Shown here: positions 27,242 through 35,864 of the stretch, piece after piece
Position numbering within the stretch: position 1 is the stretch's first letter
Layout: every line of letters starts with the position of its first letter
Assembly: GCA_934276735.1 (NCBI GenBank)
Contig: CAKQTG010000002.1
Coordinates: 1-64,000 of the forward strand
Direction: 5' to 3'
Length of the DNA stretch: 64,000 bases
Origin: an uncultured Alphaproteobacteria bacterium
Lineage (GTDB): Bacteria; Pseudomonadota; Alphaproteobacteria; Rs-D84
Notes under the pieces: generated by a model
Seen by the model: only the letters and a program-made list of their open reading frames with translations
What the model was told of the DNA's origin: nothing
Databases searched by the model: none
Translations under genes and position numbers: made by a program

Positions 27242-28314
27242 TGAAAAAACTGTTGATTGGTTTTCTGGGGTTGATGTTGGTGACGGGACCCGTGCGGGCC
27301 ACCAGCGAATTGTCACGTATCAATGCCCAGATTGCCAAGACCGAACAGGAAAATAAAAAACTGAGTCAACAGGTTCGCACGTCCCAGCGCGAGGTTGAAA
27401 AGACCAAAAAGAAACTGGTTGCGGCGGGTGAACAGGTCAGTAATCTGGAAGAACAACGCGGCGTTGTCGTTCGTAAAATTGCTGATCTGGATGCCCAGCG
27501 TGACCGTCTGACGCGGTCGTTGGATGAAAATCGGACGCGCATTTCTGATGCGGCGGCCAGTATTTTGTTCGTTGCATCGCACCCCAGTTTTGATACCGAC
27601 AATATGCGTGAATATGTTTTAACGTCGGCGGTGCTGTCGGGGGCGGCGGCGCGTTTTGATGATGAAATTCGTGACGCCACGGAAAAAATTCGCGAACTGG
27701 AAAAAATTCGTGACGCGCGCGCGGTTGAAAAAGAAAAATTGGACCGCACTGCAAAAAAATATGCCGCTGAAAAAAACGAGCTGGATAAGTTATTACAGCG
27801 TCGCGCGGCGCAAAATCAAAAGTTAAAGACCGAACAGGCGGCGTTGCAAAAAAAATTGCGCGAATTGTCGGCGCGCGCAAAAAGTATCTCGGAATTATCC
27901 GCCGGCGTGGGCAGTTCACAGATGTCAGGTGATTCACGTTTTTCATTTCGTAAATTAAACCAGCCTGTGCGCGGTCGTGTGGTTGTGCATTTCGGCGAAA
28001 AAACGGCATTGGGGTTAAAGTCAGACGGTTGGCGGATTCGCACGCGTGGTGCGGCGTTGGTGATGGCACCGGCAGATGGCACGGTGAAATTCGCGGACAG
28101 TTTTCGCGGATTTGGACGCGTGCTGATTATATCGCACAAAAATGGATACAACACGGTAATGACAAATTTAGGTGATATTGATGTGATGGTGGAACAAGAC
28201 GTCTTGGCCGGGGAACCGGTTGGGCGTATGAATCCGGACAAGCCTGAAATGTATCTGGAGGTTCGACGTGGCAACGCCGCGGTTGATCCGGCGCGCCTGT
28301 TTCGCGAAGATTGA
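27241..28314 (+). CDS. EnvC-like murein hydrolase activator
   Basis: A 357-residue periplasmic protein. A signal peptide (ending GPVRA) is followed by a long coiled coil to about residue 215, broken by a short helix region, then a C-terminal LytM/M23 domain (VVHFGEKTALGLKSDGW to AAVDPARLF). The zinc ligands of active M23 peptidases are missing: the usual HxxxD and HxH are replaced, the latter by MYLEVRRG. This matches EnvC, whose degenerate LytM domain activates amidases that split septal peptidoglycan. Role by family, not shown. Coupled to tyrS by a one-base overlap. Confidence 0.85.
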   Translation: MKKLLIGFLGLMLVTGPVRATSELSRINAQIAKTEQENKKLSQQVRTSQREVEKTKKKLVAAGEQVSNLEEQRGVVVRKIADLDAQRDRLTRSLDENRTRISDAAASILFVASHPSFDTDNMREYVLTSAVLSGAAARFDDEIRDATEKIRELEKIRDARAVEKEKLDRTAKKYAAEKNELDKLLQRRAAQNQKLKTEQAALQKKLRELSARAKSISELSAGVGSSQMSGDSRFSFRKLNQPVRGRVVVHFGEKTALGLKSDGWRIRTRGAALVMAPADGTVKFADSFRGFGRVLIISHKNGYNTVMTNLGDIDVMVEQDVLAGEPVGRMNPDKPEMYLEVRRGNAAVDPARLFRED

Positions 28315-28315
28315 C

Positions 28316-28344
28316 TTGCGCAACATCACAAAGTAGGATATAAT
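28316..28344 (+). promoter_or_regulatory. Promoter of the 28389-31707 operon
   Basis: TTGCGC (28316-28321), 17 bp, perfect TATAAT (28339-28344), about 45 bp before the first ATG. Confidence 0.6.
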
Positions 28345-28388
28345 ATGTCATATCTGATTTATTCCTGAATACGGGGGGACGTTAGGAA

Positions 28389-28979
28389 ATGAGAAAGTAT
28401 ATTATAGCAGTGTGTTGTATGTCCGTTTTTTGTGTGGCAAACGCCGCGCCGTCGGTTCGTGCGTTGGGTGGTGCGGGCACGTTTGATGGGGCGTCAAATG
28501 CCGCGGGCACTACGTCGGGGGTTGCACGCGCCGGGTCGATACGTGCGGTGACAAAATCTGGAACGGCCGCATCAATCAGTAAAAATGCCAGCACCAGTTC
28601 GGCGGGTCGTGCCGCGTCAAACCCGCGTTTGTCCATTGGTAAATATTTGAAACACGGCACATCGGTCAGTGGTGGTGGCACAATCAAATCGGACACACCA
28701 TCGTCGGACGGTGATATGACCCCGGGTGCGGCGGCGGATATAAATTCGCGAATCGACGCGGTGGAAAGTCGCGTTACCGATGTCACCACAGATATCAGTG
28801 ATATTCGCAGTGAAATTGATGGCCTGCGTGATACTGTGGATGGCGATTTTGCAACCCGTGAATATGTTGATACGTCGGTTGCGTCGCGCGTTGATACCGC
28901 AACAACAGCGGACCAGGAATTGGGTGGAACATACACTGTGACGGGGACATTGAACGTGCCAGACCAATTATTGCCATAG
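28389..28979 (+). CDS. Small exported coiled-coil protein
   Basis: A 196-residue protein with signal peptide MRKYIIAVCCMSVFCVANA. A low-complexity Ser/Ala/Gly region covers residues 22-110. A short coiled coil (ADINSRIDAVESRVTDVTTD, IRSEIDGLRD) follows. The C terminus, ADQELGGTYTVTGTLNVPD, is closely matched by the 47535-48038 protein (ADQSMAGKYNVTGTLSVPD). The shared tail suggests a sorting or assembly signal, or a trimeric fibre tip. AGGAA precedes the ATG. The next gene, a large surface protein, begins 34 bp downstream and is probably cotranscribed. Function unknown. Confidence 0.65.
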   Translation: MRKYIIAVCCMSVFCVANAAPSVRALGGAGTFDGASNAAGTTSGVARAGSIRAVTKSGTAASISKNASTSSAGRAASNPRLSIGKYLKHGTSVSGGGTIKSDTPSSDGDMTPGAAADINSRIDAVESRVTDVTTDISDIRSEIDGLRDTVDGDFATREYVDTSVASRVDTATTADQELGGTYTVTGTLNVPDQLLP

Positions 28980-29013
28980 TATTTTGTTTTTTTGCATTTG
29001 GGGGAAGTGTGTA

Positions 29014-31707
29014 ATGCGGCGTTTGTTTGCGATATTATTGTTATGCGTATTGGGAATATTCACAATGCCAGTTGTTGCGTCGGCGGCCGGTGTATCGCCG
29101 ATTGTGAACGTTAAATATGTGCATGATGCAATACGCACAAAATGGAATTTGGATATTCCATATAATCCCAATTTGTCCAGTCCATCGGCGGCGGCAAATA
29201 TGCGGTATGTATTGGGGATGGTTGATCGTGCAAACGCGCGGTTCGGTGTTGAAACGAACTATGGCACGGGCGAATACGCCACATCGGCGGCGGCCAACCA
29301 AAACACAACAACCCGGGCGATTGAAACACTGATTCAGAAACCAATTGAATTTCCATTTTCGATGACGACAACGCCGGATACCAAAACGTTCAGTTTCAGG
29401 ATAAGTGCATCGGGGACGTTTTACGTTGATTGGGGCGATGGCAGTGATGTTGATGAATATGTAAAAAACGATACCAACGACCAAGAGATTAGCCATACAT
29501 ACGCCACCGCGGGTGCATACACGGTGCGCCTGGGTGGTCGTGCAACGGGGTATGCAAGTAGTGGTAGTACAGCCGCAATCAGTTTTTATACGAATATGCA
29601 GCTGGCGGGTATTGATGGTAGCCTGGGTGCCATATTTCCGACATTGGCGGATGGCACGCAACCCCGTTTTGTCAACACATTTAGTAGTTGCAGCGGTTTG
29701 ACTGGTTCAATTCCCGAAAATTTATTTGCGGGTATATCCGGTGCACCGGCGAGCAATATGTTCAGCAGAACGTTTTACATGTGCAGAGGTTTGACTGGTG
29801 AAATCCCCGAAAAATTATTCGCCGGTATATCTGGCGCACCAGCCGAGTATATGTTTGATGAGACGTTTTATGGTTGCAATAGGCTGACCGGTTCAATCCC
29901 GGAAAAATTATTCGCGGGCATATCCGGTGCGCCAGCGGAAAGTATGTTCAGCGGAACGTTTCAGTATTGTGGTCTGACCGGTTCAATTCCCGAGAATTTA
30001 TTTGCGGGTATATCCGGTGCGCCAGCGAAAAGTATGTTCAGCGGAACGTTTTATGGTTGCAGAGGACTTACCGGTTCAATCCCGGAAAAATTATTCGCGG
30101 GTATATCTGGCGCACCGGCGATCGATATGTTCGGCGACACGTTTCTTAATTGCACGAATCTGACCGGTTCAATCCCCGAAAAATTATTCGCCGGGATTTC
30201 TGGCGCACCAGCGAGCGATATGTTCGGTGCCACGTTTGGTGGTTGTAGCGGTTTGACTGGTTCGATTCCCGAAAATTTATTTGCAGGTATATCTGGCGCA
30301 CCGGAGACCCGTATGTTCAACGGCACGTTTTCGGGTTGCAGTGGTCTGACCGGTTCAATTCCAGAAAATTTGTTCGCGGGTATATCTGGTGCGCCAGCGT
30401 ATGCTATGTTCACTGCCACGTTTAGTGGTTGCAGTGGTCTGACCGGTTCAATTCCCGAGAATTTATTTGCGGGGATATCTGGTGCACCAGCCGAGAGTAT
30501 GTTCGATGCCACGTTTTATAATTGTTCTGGCCTGACCGGAATCTCAGGAAGTTTGTTTGCGGGTATATCTGGCGCACCGGCGAGCGGTATGTTCAGTGCC
30601 ACGTTTCATAGTTGCAGCGGTTTGACCGGTGAAATCCCGGTGGGGCTGTTCGGTAATTTGTCGGACTGGTGGCCATGGCGCGGTATGTTCCGTGAAACGT
30701 TTTATAATTGCAGTGGCCTGACCGGGAAATCAGCGCGGAATCCGGATGGCACGCCGTTGTATGACGTGTTACTGACGGCAGGAACGTCCGAGGTTGGCGG
30801 TATGTACACTGGCACGTGTTTGGATGATAACGCTTTTATTCCTGAGGCGTGGGGCAAAAACCCCGATTGTGTATCCGCTGAACCAGAATATTCGTTCTTT
30901 ATGACGACAACGCCGGATACCAAAACGTTCAGTTTTAATATAGGTGCATCGGGCACATTTTACGTCGATTGGGGCGATGGCAGCGATTTTGATGAATATG
31001 TAAAAAACGATACCGGCGAACAAGAGATCAGCCATACATACACCACCGCGGGTGCATACACGGTGCGCCTGGGTGGTCATACAACGAGGTATGGGACTGG
31101 GGCTGCAATCTCATTTGCTTCAACTAGGTATCAGAGCCTTTCAAATGACAAACTGGCGGGAATCAGCGGCAGCCTGGGTGAAATATTCAGAACATTGGCG
31201 GATGGCACGCAACCAAGTTTTTATCAGACATTTTATAATTGCACGAATCTGACCGGTTCGATTCCCGAGAATTTATTCGCGGGCATATCCGGTGCGCCAG
31301 CCGAGGAAATGTTCCGCGACACGTTTTGGAATTGCAGTGGTCTGACCGGTTCAATTCCCGAAAAATTATTCGCGGGGATATCCGGTGCACCAGCCAAGAG
31401 TATGTTTGATGAGACGTTTTATGGTTGCAATGGTTTGACCGGTGAAATCCCGGTGGGGCTGTTCGGTAATTTGTCGGGAAGACCGGTGAAGGATATGTTT
31501 TTTTATACATTTTATAATTGTTCTGGCCTGACTGGGAAATCGGCGCGAAATCCGGATGGCACGCCTCTGTATGACGTGTTCCCGACGGCAACAACGGACG
31601 AGGTTGCTGGCATGTACAGGGGCACGTGCCTGGCGGATAATGCATCAATCCCAGATGACTGGGGGGGTAGAAATGCCAGTTGTGTGTATTCTGGACCAAC
31701 AGAATAA
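29014..31707 (+). CDS. BspA/DUF285-like surface repeat protein
   Basis: An 897-residue exported protein; the start at 29014 has GGGGGAAG and gives signal MRRLFAILLLCVLGIFTM. Two modules follow. Each opens with a PKD-like domain (FYVDWGDGSD, TAGAYTVRLGG). Then come tandem repeats of about 31 residues with core LTGSIPENLFAGISGAPA and MF-x2-TF-x2-C. Module one has ten full copies plus a GLFGNLS variant; module two has two plus a variant. Both modules close with SARNPDGTPLYDV. Such DUF285/BspA-type solenoids are surface adhesins in other gut and oral bacteria. The DNA repeats are near-identical, so copy number may vary. Confidence 0.85.
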   Translation: MRRLFAILLLCVLGIFTMPVVASAAGVSPIVNVKYVHDAIRTKWNLDIPYNPNLSSPSAAANMRYVLGMVDRANARFGVETNYGTGEYATSAAANQNTTTRAIETLIQKPIEFPFSMTTTPDTKTFSFRISASGTFYVDWGDGSDVDEYVKNDTNDQEISHTYATAGAYTVRLGGRATGYASSGSTAAISFYTNMQLAGIDGSLGAIFPTLADGTQPRFVNTFSSCSGLTGSIPENLFAGISGAPASNMFSRTFYMCRGLTGEIPEKLFAGISGAPAEYMFDETFYGCNRLTGSIPEKLFAGISGAPAESMFSGTFQYCGLTGSIPENLFAGISGAPAKSMFSGTFYGCRGLTGSIPEKLFAGISGAPAIDMFGDTFLNCTNLTGSIPEKLFAGISGAPASDMFGATFGGCSGLTGSIPENLFAGISGAPETRMFNGTFSGCSGLTGSIPENLFAGISGAPAYAMFTATFSGCSGLTGSIPENLFAGISGAPAESMFDATFYNCSGLTGISGSLFAGISGAPASGMFSATFHSCSGLTGEIPVGLFGNLSDWWPWRGMFRETFYNCSGLTGKSARNPDGTPLYDVLLTAGTSEVGGMYTGTCLDDNAFIPEAWGKNPDCVSAEPEYSFFMTTTPDTKTFSFNIGASGTFYVDWGDGSDFDEYVKNDTGEQEISHTYTTAGAYTVRLGGHTTRYGTGAAISFASTRYQSLSNDKLAGISGSLGEIFRTLADGTQPSFYQTFYNCTNLTGSIPENLFAGISGAPAEEMFRDTFWNCSGLTGSIPEKLFAGISGAPAKSMFDETFYGCNGLTGEIPVGLFGNLSGRPVKDMFFYTFYNCSGLTGKSARNPDGTPLYDVFPTATTDEVAGMYRGTCLADNASIPDDWGGRNASCVYSGPTE

Positions 31708-31733
31708 TATCCGTTTATCATAACGATGATGTT

Positions 31734-31760
31734 CGGCCGGGTTTATGCAAAGCCCGGCCG
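31734..31760 (+). terminator. Hairpin after the surface repeat gene
   Basis: CGGCCGGG-TTTATGCAAAG-CCCGGCCG lies between convergent genes; the T-run is weak, so it is a likely but not certain terminator. Confidence 0.5.
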
Positions 31761-31781
31761 TGCATATTTGTTCTGGTGAAA

Positions 31782-32711
31782 TTATTTCTGAAATGTGCGT
31801 TCCAGGTTTTGCAGGTATTGCATCAAATCGCGCATAAATGCAACCTTGTCAACGTTGTTGCGGATGCTTTTTTCGTTTTGCGGATTCAGACGCAGATCAT
31901 CAGACGCCTTGATAAAGCGTTTCAGAACGACCGTCATCAAACGATATTTCATAATGTTGCGCAGGCTTTCGTTTTTCGCACTGGGCATTTGCCACAATGA
32001 TTTGTCGTGCATTTTCAGGTATGCGTCATATACCTGTTTCCAGATGCCTAGTTCAATTTGCAGTGATGCAAATATGTCGCGATAGATGAAACGATATCCG
32101 GCCTCGGCAAAATCAATAAAGGATATCTTGCTGGTGTTGGCGTCGTATAGCACATTGCCCGGGTTTAAATCACAGTGTGACCACGCCAGGCGTGTCGGGT
32201 ATTGAAATGAACCGATTTCGTCACGGATGCGCGACATTTGACGAACCTCGTTCTTGCTAAACCAATGTGACATCTTGGTGCCAACGAACGTATCCAGACG
32301 CGAGAATTTTAATTCTGATGCGATGTTATGTGGCTGGGCCGGGCCAATCGGTTGCGATTCGTTCATATCAACCAGGAAACTGGCCAGGCTGTTTATGATT
32401 TCATAACGCTGGCGACGCGACAGTGTGCGATATACATCCGCCGTCAGTGGAACGCCGGGGGCGCGTTCTTCCAAGATTTGATATTCATCATCATTGATGA
32501 AACGCATTGCCGGCACGTTATACAATGGATTGCCAACTGCACGAATGCGGTCAATGGCGTCCTTGGTTCTATGCTGTTTGGCCAACCACGCGTCACGTGC
32601 ATCATCGCCAAACGTCGGCAATGGACGTTTCAGCACGAATTCATCGCCGTAATATACGGCGTATGTTTCGCGACCATGAATCAAAGTTTTTATTTTTGGT
32701 GTGTTGCTCAT
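31782..32711 (-). CDS. Aminoglycoside phosphotransferase-like kinase
   Basis: A 309-residue protein of the APH/choline-kinase fold. The N-terminal lobe has a probable ATP-binding Lys in GDEFVLKRPLP. The catalytic loop is WSHCDLNPGNVLYD (HxDxxxxN) and the metal-binding Asp lies in FIDFAEAG. Its substrate cannot be told; resistance, sugar or lipid kinases all share this fold. Start at 32711, where the ATG overlaps the stop of the upstream Fic-like gene by one base (TAATG), so the two are coupled. The pairing of a kinase-like protein with a Fic-like protein hints at a joint function. Confidence 0.8.
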   Translation of the reverse strand: MSNTPKIKTLIHGRETYAVYYGDEFVLKRPLPTFGDDARDAWLAKQHRTKDAIDRIRAVGNPLYNVPAMRFINDDEYQILEERAPGVPLTADVYRTLSRRQRYEIINSLASFLVDMNESQPIGPAQPHNIASELKFSRLDTFVGTKMSHWFSKNEVRQMSRIRDEIGSFQYPTRLAWSHCDLNPGNVLYDANTSKISFIDFAEAGYRFIYRDIFASLQIELGIWKQVYDAYLKMHDKSLWQMPSAKNESLRNIMKYRLMTVVLKRFIKASDDLRLNPQNEKSIRNNVDKVAFMRDLMQYLQNLERTFQK

Positions 32712-33430
32712 TATAAAATCCGTGATTTGTTTAACAGACTGATTATCTCGTGCTGGGTGCGCAGCATGCATGAATACATATAGTGTGAATATGTCTTGCA
32801 ATCGCCGTTTGCGCGCGCACGCAGGGCGTTCATATATTCGTGTTTGTCCGATGGGTGATTGAACAATATCGGGCGATATCCGTTCTGGACCAGGAACCAG
32901 TTCATTACCATGCGTGACGTGCGTTTGTTAAAGTCATTAAATGGCTGGGCCGCAATAATGTCATAGTGTGCATTAAATGCGCGCGTCAATACCGGCGTAT
33001 TCGTGTCGCCCAGGTTGTATTGAACATCGTCCATCTTGTATAACATATCGTTAAAATCGGGGGCCGATGTGCGTAAAACATACACGTCAACCAGGCGATA
33101 CTGGCCGCCCGGGATATCGGTGCCGTGCGCCAACAGCGCGTGAATCTTGCGAATTGCCATGTTGTCAATGACGTGCTTTGGACTCTGGTGTTTTAAAATA
33201 TATTCCCATGTTTTGGCCAGGTTGCTCATTGATGTATAATCCAGACATGCGTCACGTTCGGCCTTGGGCATGCCATCGGGGCACTGGAATAAAACCTGGG
33301 TTTCAACCGTCAATTCGTGTGTAATCCAATTCAAATTGTTCAGACGCTTTACCGTGTCGCGACCAGATAACAATTTTGAAATTGTTTCGCGGTTTTCTTC
33401 TATCTGTAATTTTATCTTGTTCGTTCTCAT
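32711..33430 (-). CDS. Fic-like protein with altered active site
   Basis: A 239-residue protein resembling Fic/Doc proteins, which usually transfer AMP to target hydroxyls. The helical core and a signature-like stretch AAQPFNDFNKRTSRM are present. The normal motif HPFx(D/E)GN(G/K)R is changed: catalytic His is Gln and the first Gly is Phe, while Asn, Lys and Arg remain. It is therefore probably not a standard AMP transferase. The start at 33430 is preceded by GGGGGAT. First gene of a coupled pair with the kinase-like gene; its promoter (33457-33484) resembles that of the 43-residue ORF. Confidence 0.7.
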   Translation of the reverse strand: MRTNKIKLQIEENRETISKLLSGRDTVKRLNNLNWITHELTVETQVLFQCPDGMPKAERDACLDYTSMSNLAKTWEYILKHQSPKHVIDNMAIRKIHALLAHGTDIPGGQYRLVDVYVLRTSAPDFNDMLYKMDDVQYNLGDTNTPVLTRAFNAHYDIIAAQPFNDFNKRTSRMVMNWFLVQNGYRPILFNHPSDKHEYMNALRARANGDCKTYSHYMYSCMLRTQHEIISLLNKSRIL

Positions 33431-33456
33431 TGTTTTATCCCCCATGCATCACTGTA

Positions 33457-33484
33457 AATATAGCCCAAAAAGATAATTTGTCAA
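33457..33484 (-). promoter_or_regulatory. Promoter of the Fic-like/kinase-like operon
   Basis: TTGACA (33479-33484), 16 bp, TATATT (33457-33462). The spacer ATCTTTTTGGGC is shared with the promoter at 6657-6685. Confidence 0.6.
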
Positions 33485-33605
33485 GTATTTGTCAATTCTG
33501 GCGCATAAAAAATGGCGGTGTGATGAAAAATCGTGTTGCGGGCGCGCGGAAATTGTTTTATGCTGAGCCTTGTCAGAGAATAGTGGATTATGGAAAGGGA
33601 ACATT

Positions 33606-35015
33606 ATGCTGAAAAAGTTACTGATTTTTGTTGCTTTATTGATGCCGGTCACGTCGTTTGCGGCCGGCGCGTCCAAGGCCAAGAAGGAAGAGCCGGTTGT
33701 CCATCTGACGGATGAACAGATTTACGAACAGTTGAAAAAACTGGCCCTGGTGTTCGAAACCGCCCGTGACAGTTTTGTCGAAGAAGCAGACGAGAAAAAA
33801 ATGCTAGAGGCTGCAATGAACGGCATGCTGGGGGCGTTGGACCCGCATTCATCGTATTTGTCGGCGGATGATTTCAAGGAATTTAATGACAAATCGTATG
33901 GCGAATTTGGGGGACTGGGGATTCAGATTACCAGTGATCGCGGCGCGGTGCGCGTGATTTCGCCAATTGATGACACGCCTGCGGCCAAGGCGGGGATAAA
34001 GGCGGGCGACTATATCACGCACATTGATGGCGAACAGGTATTTGATTTAACGTTAAATCAGGCGGTGAAAAAGATGAAGGGCCGCCCGGGAACCAAGGTT
34101 AAACTGACCGTTGTATCTGATGGCAAAGAACCGCGCAATATCACGCTGAAACGCGCAATTATCAAGGTGAAATCGGTAAAATTCGAAGAGAAATCAATTG
34201 CCGACGCGGACGAAGATTCCAGTGAAAAAATCGGATATATTCGTATTTCTGACTTTGGCGCGACCACGGCCAAGGAATTGAAAAACGCGATTGAAAAACT
34301 GGAAAAGAAAAACGTAATTGGTTACGTGTTGGACGTGCGTAATAATCCGGGCGGATATCTGACGGCGGCCATAGAGGTGTCAGATGCGTTCTTGGACGGG
34401 GGCGAAATTGTGTCAACGCGTGGCAAGGCCAAGACGGATATTGAACGCAGTTTTGCACAACCGGGCGATATGACAAACGGCAAACCGGTGGTGGTGCTGA
34501 TAAATCATGGGTCGGCATCGGCGTCTGAAATTGTTGCGGGCGCGCTACAGGATAATGGCCGCGCGTTGGTCATGGGGTCTCAGAGTTTCGGCAAGGGCAG
34601 TGTGCAACAGCAAAAGCCCCTGGGCGATGGTACGGCGATACACATCACAATTGCGCGTTATTACACGCCCAGTGGCCGTTCAATTCAGAACGAGGGGATT
34701 ACCCCAGACGTAGAGGTTCTGCAGAGCAAGATTGAAACAATTGAGCGCAAGGAAAGCCTGTATTCCGAGGCATCGTTTAAAAACGCACTGAAAAACGAAA
34801 ATGCCAAGAAAAAGGCCGACAAGAAATCTGATGATGATGACGCAGATGCCGAGTTGACCGATGAAGAAAAAGATGCGTTGGATTATCAATTGCAACGTGC
34901 GATGGATATGGTGCGGGCAATGTCTAAATTAAAACTGCGTGCGCCGGTCTGTGACGTGGTGGTGGTGGATGACGCCGCCGATGATGCAGAGTCCGCGGCC
35001 ACGGACAAGAAATAA
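33606..35015 (+). CDS. C-terminal processing peptidase (S41)
   Basis: A 469-residue periplasmic serine protease of the CtpA family. A signal peptide (ending VTSFAAG) is followed by a helical N-terminal region, then a PDZ domain (GGLGIQITSDRGAVRVIS to RPGTKVKLTV). The catalytic domain has the Ser in NHGSASASEIVAGAL and the general-base Lys in SFGKGSVQ. The C-terminal tail is long and charged, with KKADKKSDDDDADAE. ATG at 33606 has GGAAAGGG upstream and opens the signal peptide. Likely trims envelope proteins or controls murein hydrolases. A terminator follows directly. Confidence 0.93.
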   Translation: MLKKLLIFVALLMPVTSFAAGASKAKKEEPVVHLTDEQIYEQLKKLALVFETARDSFVEEADEKKMLEAAMNGMLGALDPHSSYLSADDFKEFNDKSYGEFGGLGIQITSDRGAVRVISPIDDTPAAKAGIKAGDYITHIDGEQVFDLTLNQAVKKMKGRPGTKVKLTVVSDGKEPRNITLKRAIIKVKSVKFEEKSIADADEDSSEKIGYIRISDFGATTAKELKNAIEKLEKKNVIGYVLDVRNNPGGYLTAAIEVSDAFLDGGEIVSTRGKAKTDIERSFAQPGDMTNGKPVVVLINHGSASASEIVAGALQDNGRALVMGSQSFGKGSVQQQKPLGDGTAIHITIARYYTPSGRSIQNEGITPDVEVLQSKIETIERKESLYSEASFKNALKNENAKKKADKKSDDDDADAELTDEEKDALDYQLQRAMDMVRAMSKLKLRAPVCDVVVVDDAADDAESAATDKK

Positions 35016-35016
35016 G

Positions 35017-35040
35017 AAACGCCCAATCGGGCGTTTTTTA
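35017..35040 (+). terminator. Terminator of the S41 protease gene
   Basis: AAACGCCC-AATC-GGGCGTTT with a following T-run, just before the convergent gene at 35043. Confidence 0.85.
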
Positions 35041-35042
35041 TT

Positions 35043-35714
35043 TTAACGGCCGCGGCCGCGCATTTTGCCATTGTTTTGCAGAATCCAATCGCACAGGCCA
35101 CGTTTCAAACACTGGGTTGCCGTCATTGGATGACCGTTTCGCATGATATCTGTGATTTCATCATTGGTCAGTTTTGTATTTCTTTTGTATATCGAACGAA
35201 TATATTCTATTTCGCTGTTTGTGGTGCGCGCGGTTGATGGGTCACAAAAGCCCAAATTGTGCGGATGTGTGCTGGCATATGGGACCATGGTTGCCGTTTC
35301 ATACATAATCCGAAATCCCGGTGTCCCCGATATCGCCAACAGTGCCGCCGCGTCGCGCGCGGTGCCGATAACGTTTGTGCGGACAATCGCACCACGGGCA
35401 CGCATCAGTGCAAACAGTGCCGCAAACGATGAAAACGTTGTTAAATCGCGACCGTATCCATTGATGTATAAATCAAAAACCTGGCGGTCCTTGATATCAT
35501 ATGGTGATGATAATTTTACCGGGGTATATATTGTCGGCATATGTGGCATTGTCTGGATATGCATTGCAATATGCCGCAGTGTTTCCGACTGGGGACCGAT
35601 TTGTCCAAACAGGCATGCGCCCAATTCGGCACTGACGTATCCGACCGTGTCATCGTCGGTGGTTGTGTCAATTTCTTGGTATCCTTCGTATTCGCCGGCT
35701 TCTATATCAGACAT
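35043..35714 (-). CDS. ClpP-like protein lacking catalytic residues
   Basis: A 223-residue protein with the ClpP/crotonase-type fold. FDLYINGYGRDLTTFSSFAAL corresponds to the ClpP segment with LYINSPGG, and GTARDAAALLAISG to the one that normally carries the nucleophile in ASMGA. The Ser is absent there, and the HQP catalytic His region reads MVPYAST. It is therefore probably a non-proteolytic member, perhaps a regulatory subunit like ClpR. ATG at 35714 has GGGGGA seven bases upstream; longer frames lack one. It begins with a Glu/Asp/Thr-rich N terminus (TTTDDDTVGY). Monocistronic, convergent with the S41 gene. Confidence 0.65.
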   Translation of the reverse strand: MSDIEAGEYEGYQEIDTTTDDDTVGYVSAELGACLFGQIGPQSETLRHIAMHIQTMPHMPTIYTPVKLSSPYDIKDRQVFDLYINGYGRDLTTFSSFAALFALMRARGAIVRTNVIGTARDAAALLAISGTPGFRIMYETATMVPYASTHPHNLGFCDPSTARTTNSEIEYIRSIYKRNTKLTNDEITDIMRNGHPMTATQCLKRGLCDWILQNNGKMRGRGR

Positions 35715-35864
35715 GTAATCCCCCATTGCTGAATTTATTTTTCTTTTTTGTGTAATACAAATCATTGGTTTTGTCAAGCCGTTTTACAAGTATCATCTTG
35801 CCTTGTAATAAAAATCGCGGTATGATTTCGGCATCAATGAAAAATTGTAAAAGGAAAAGGCAAA

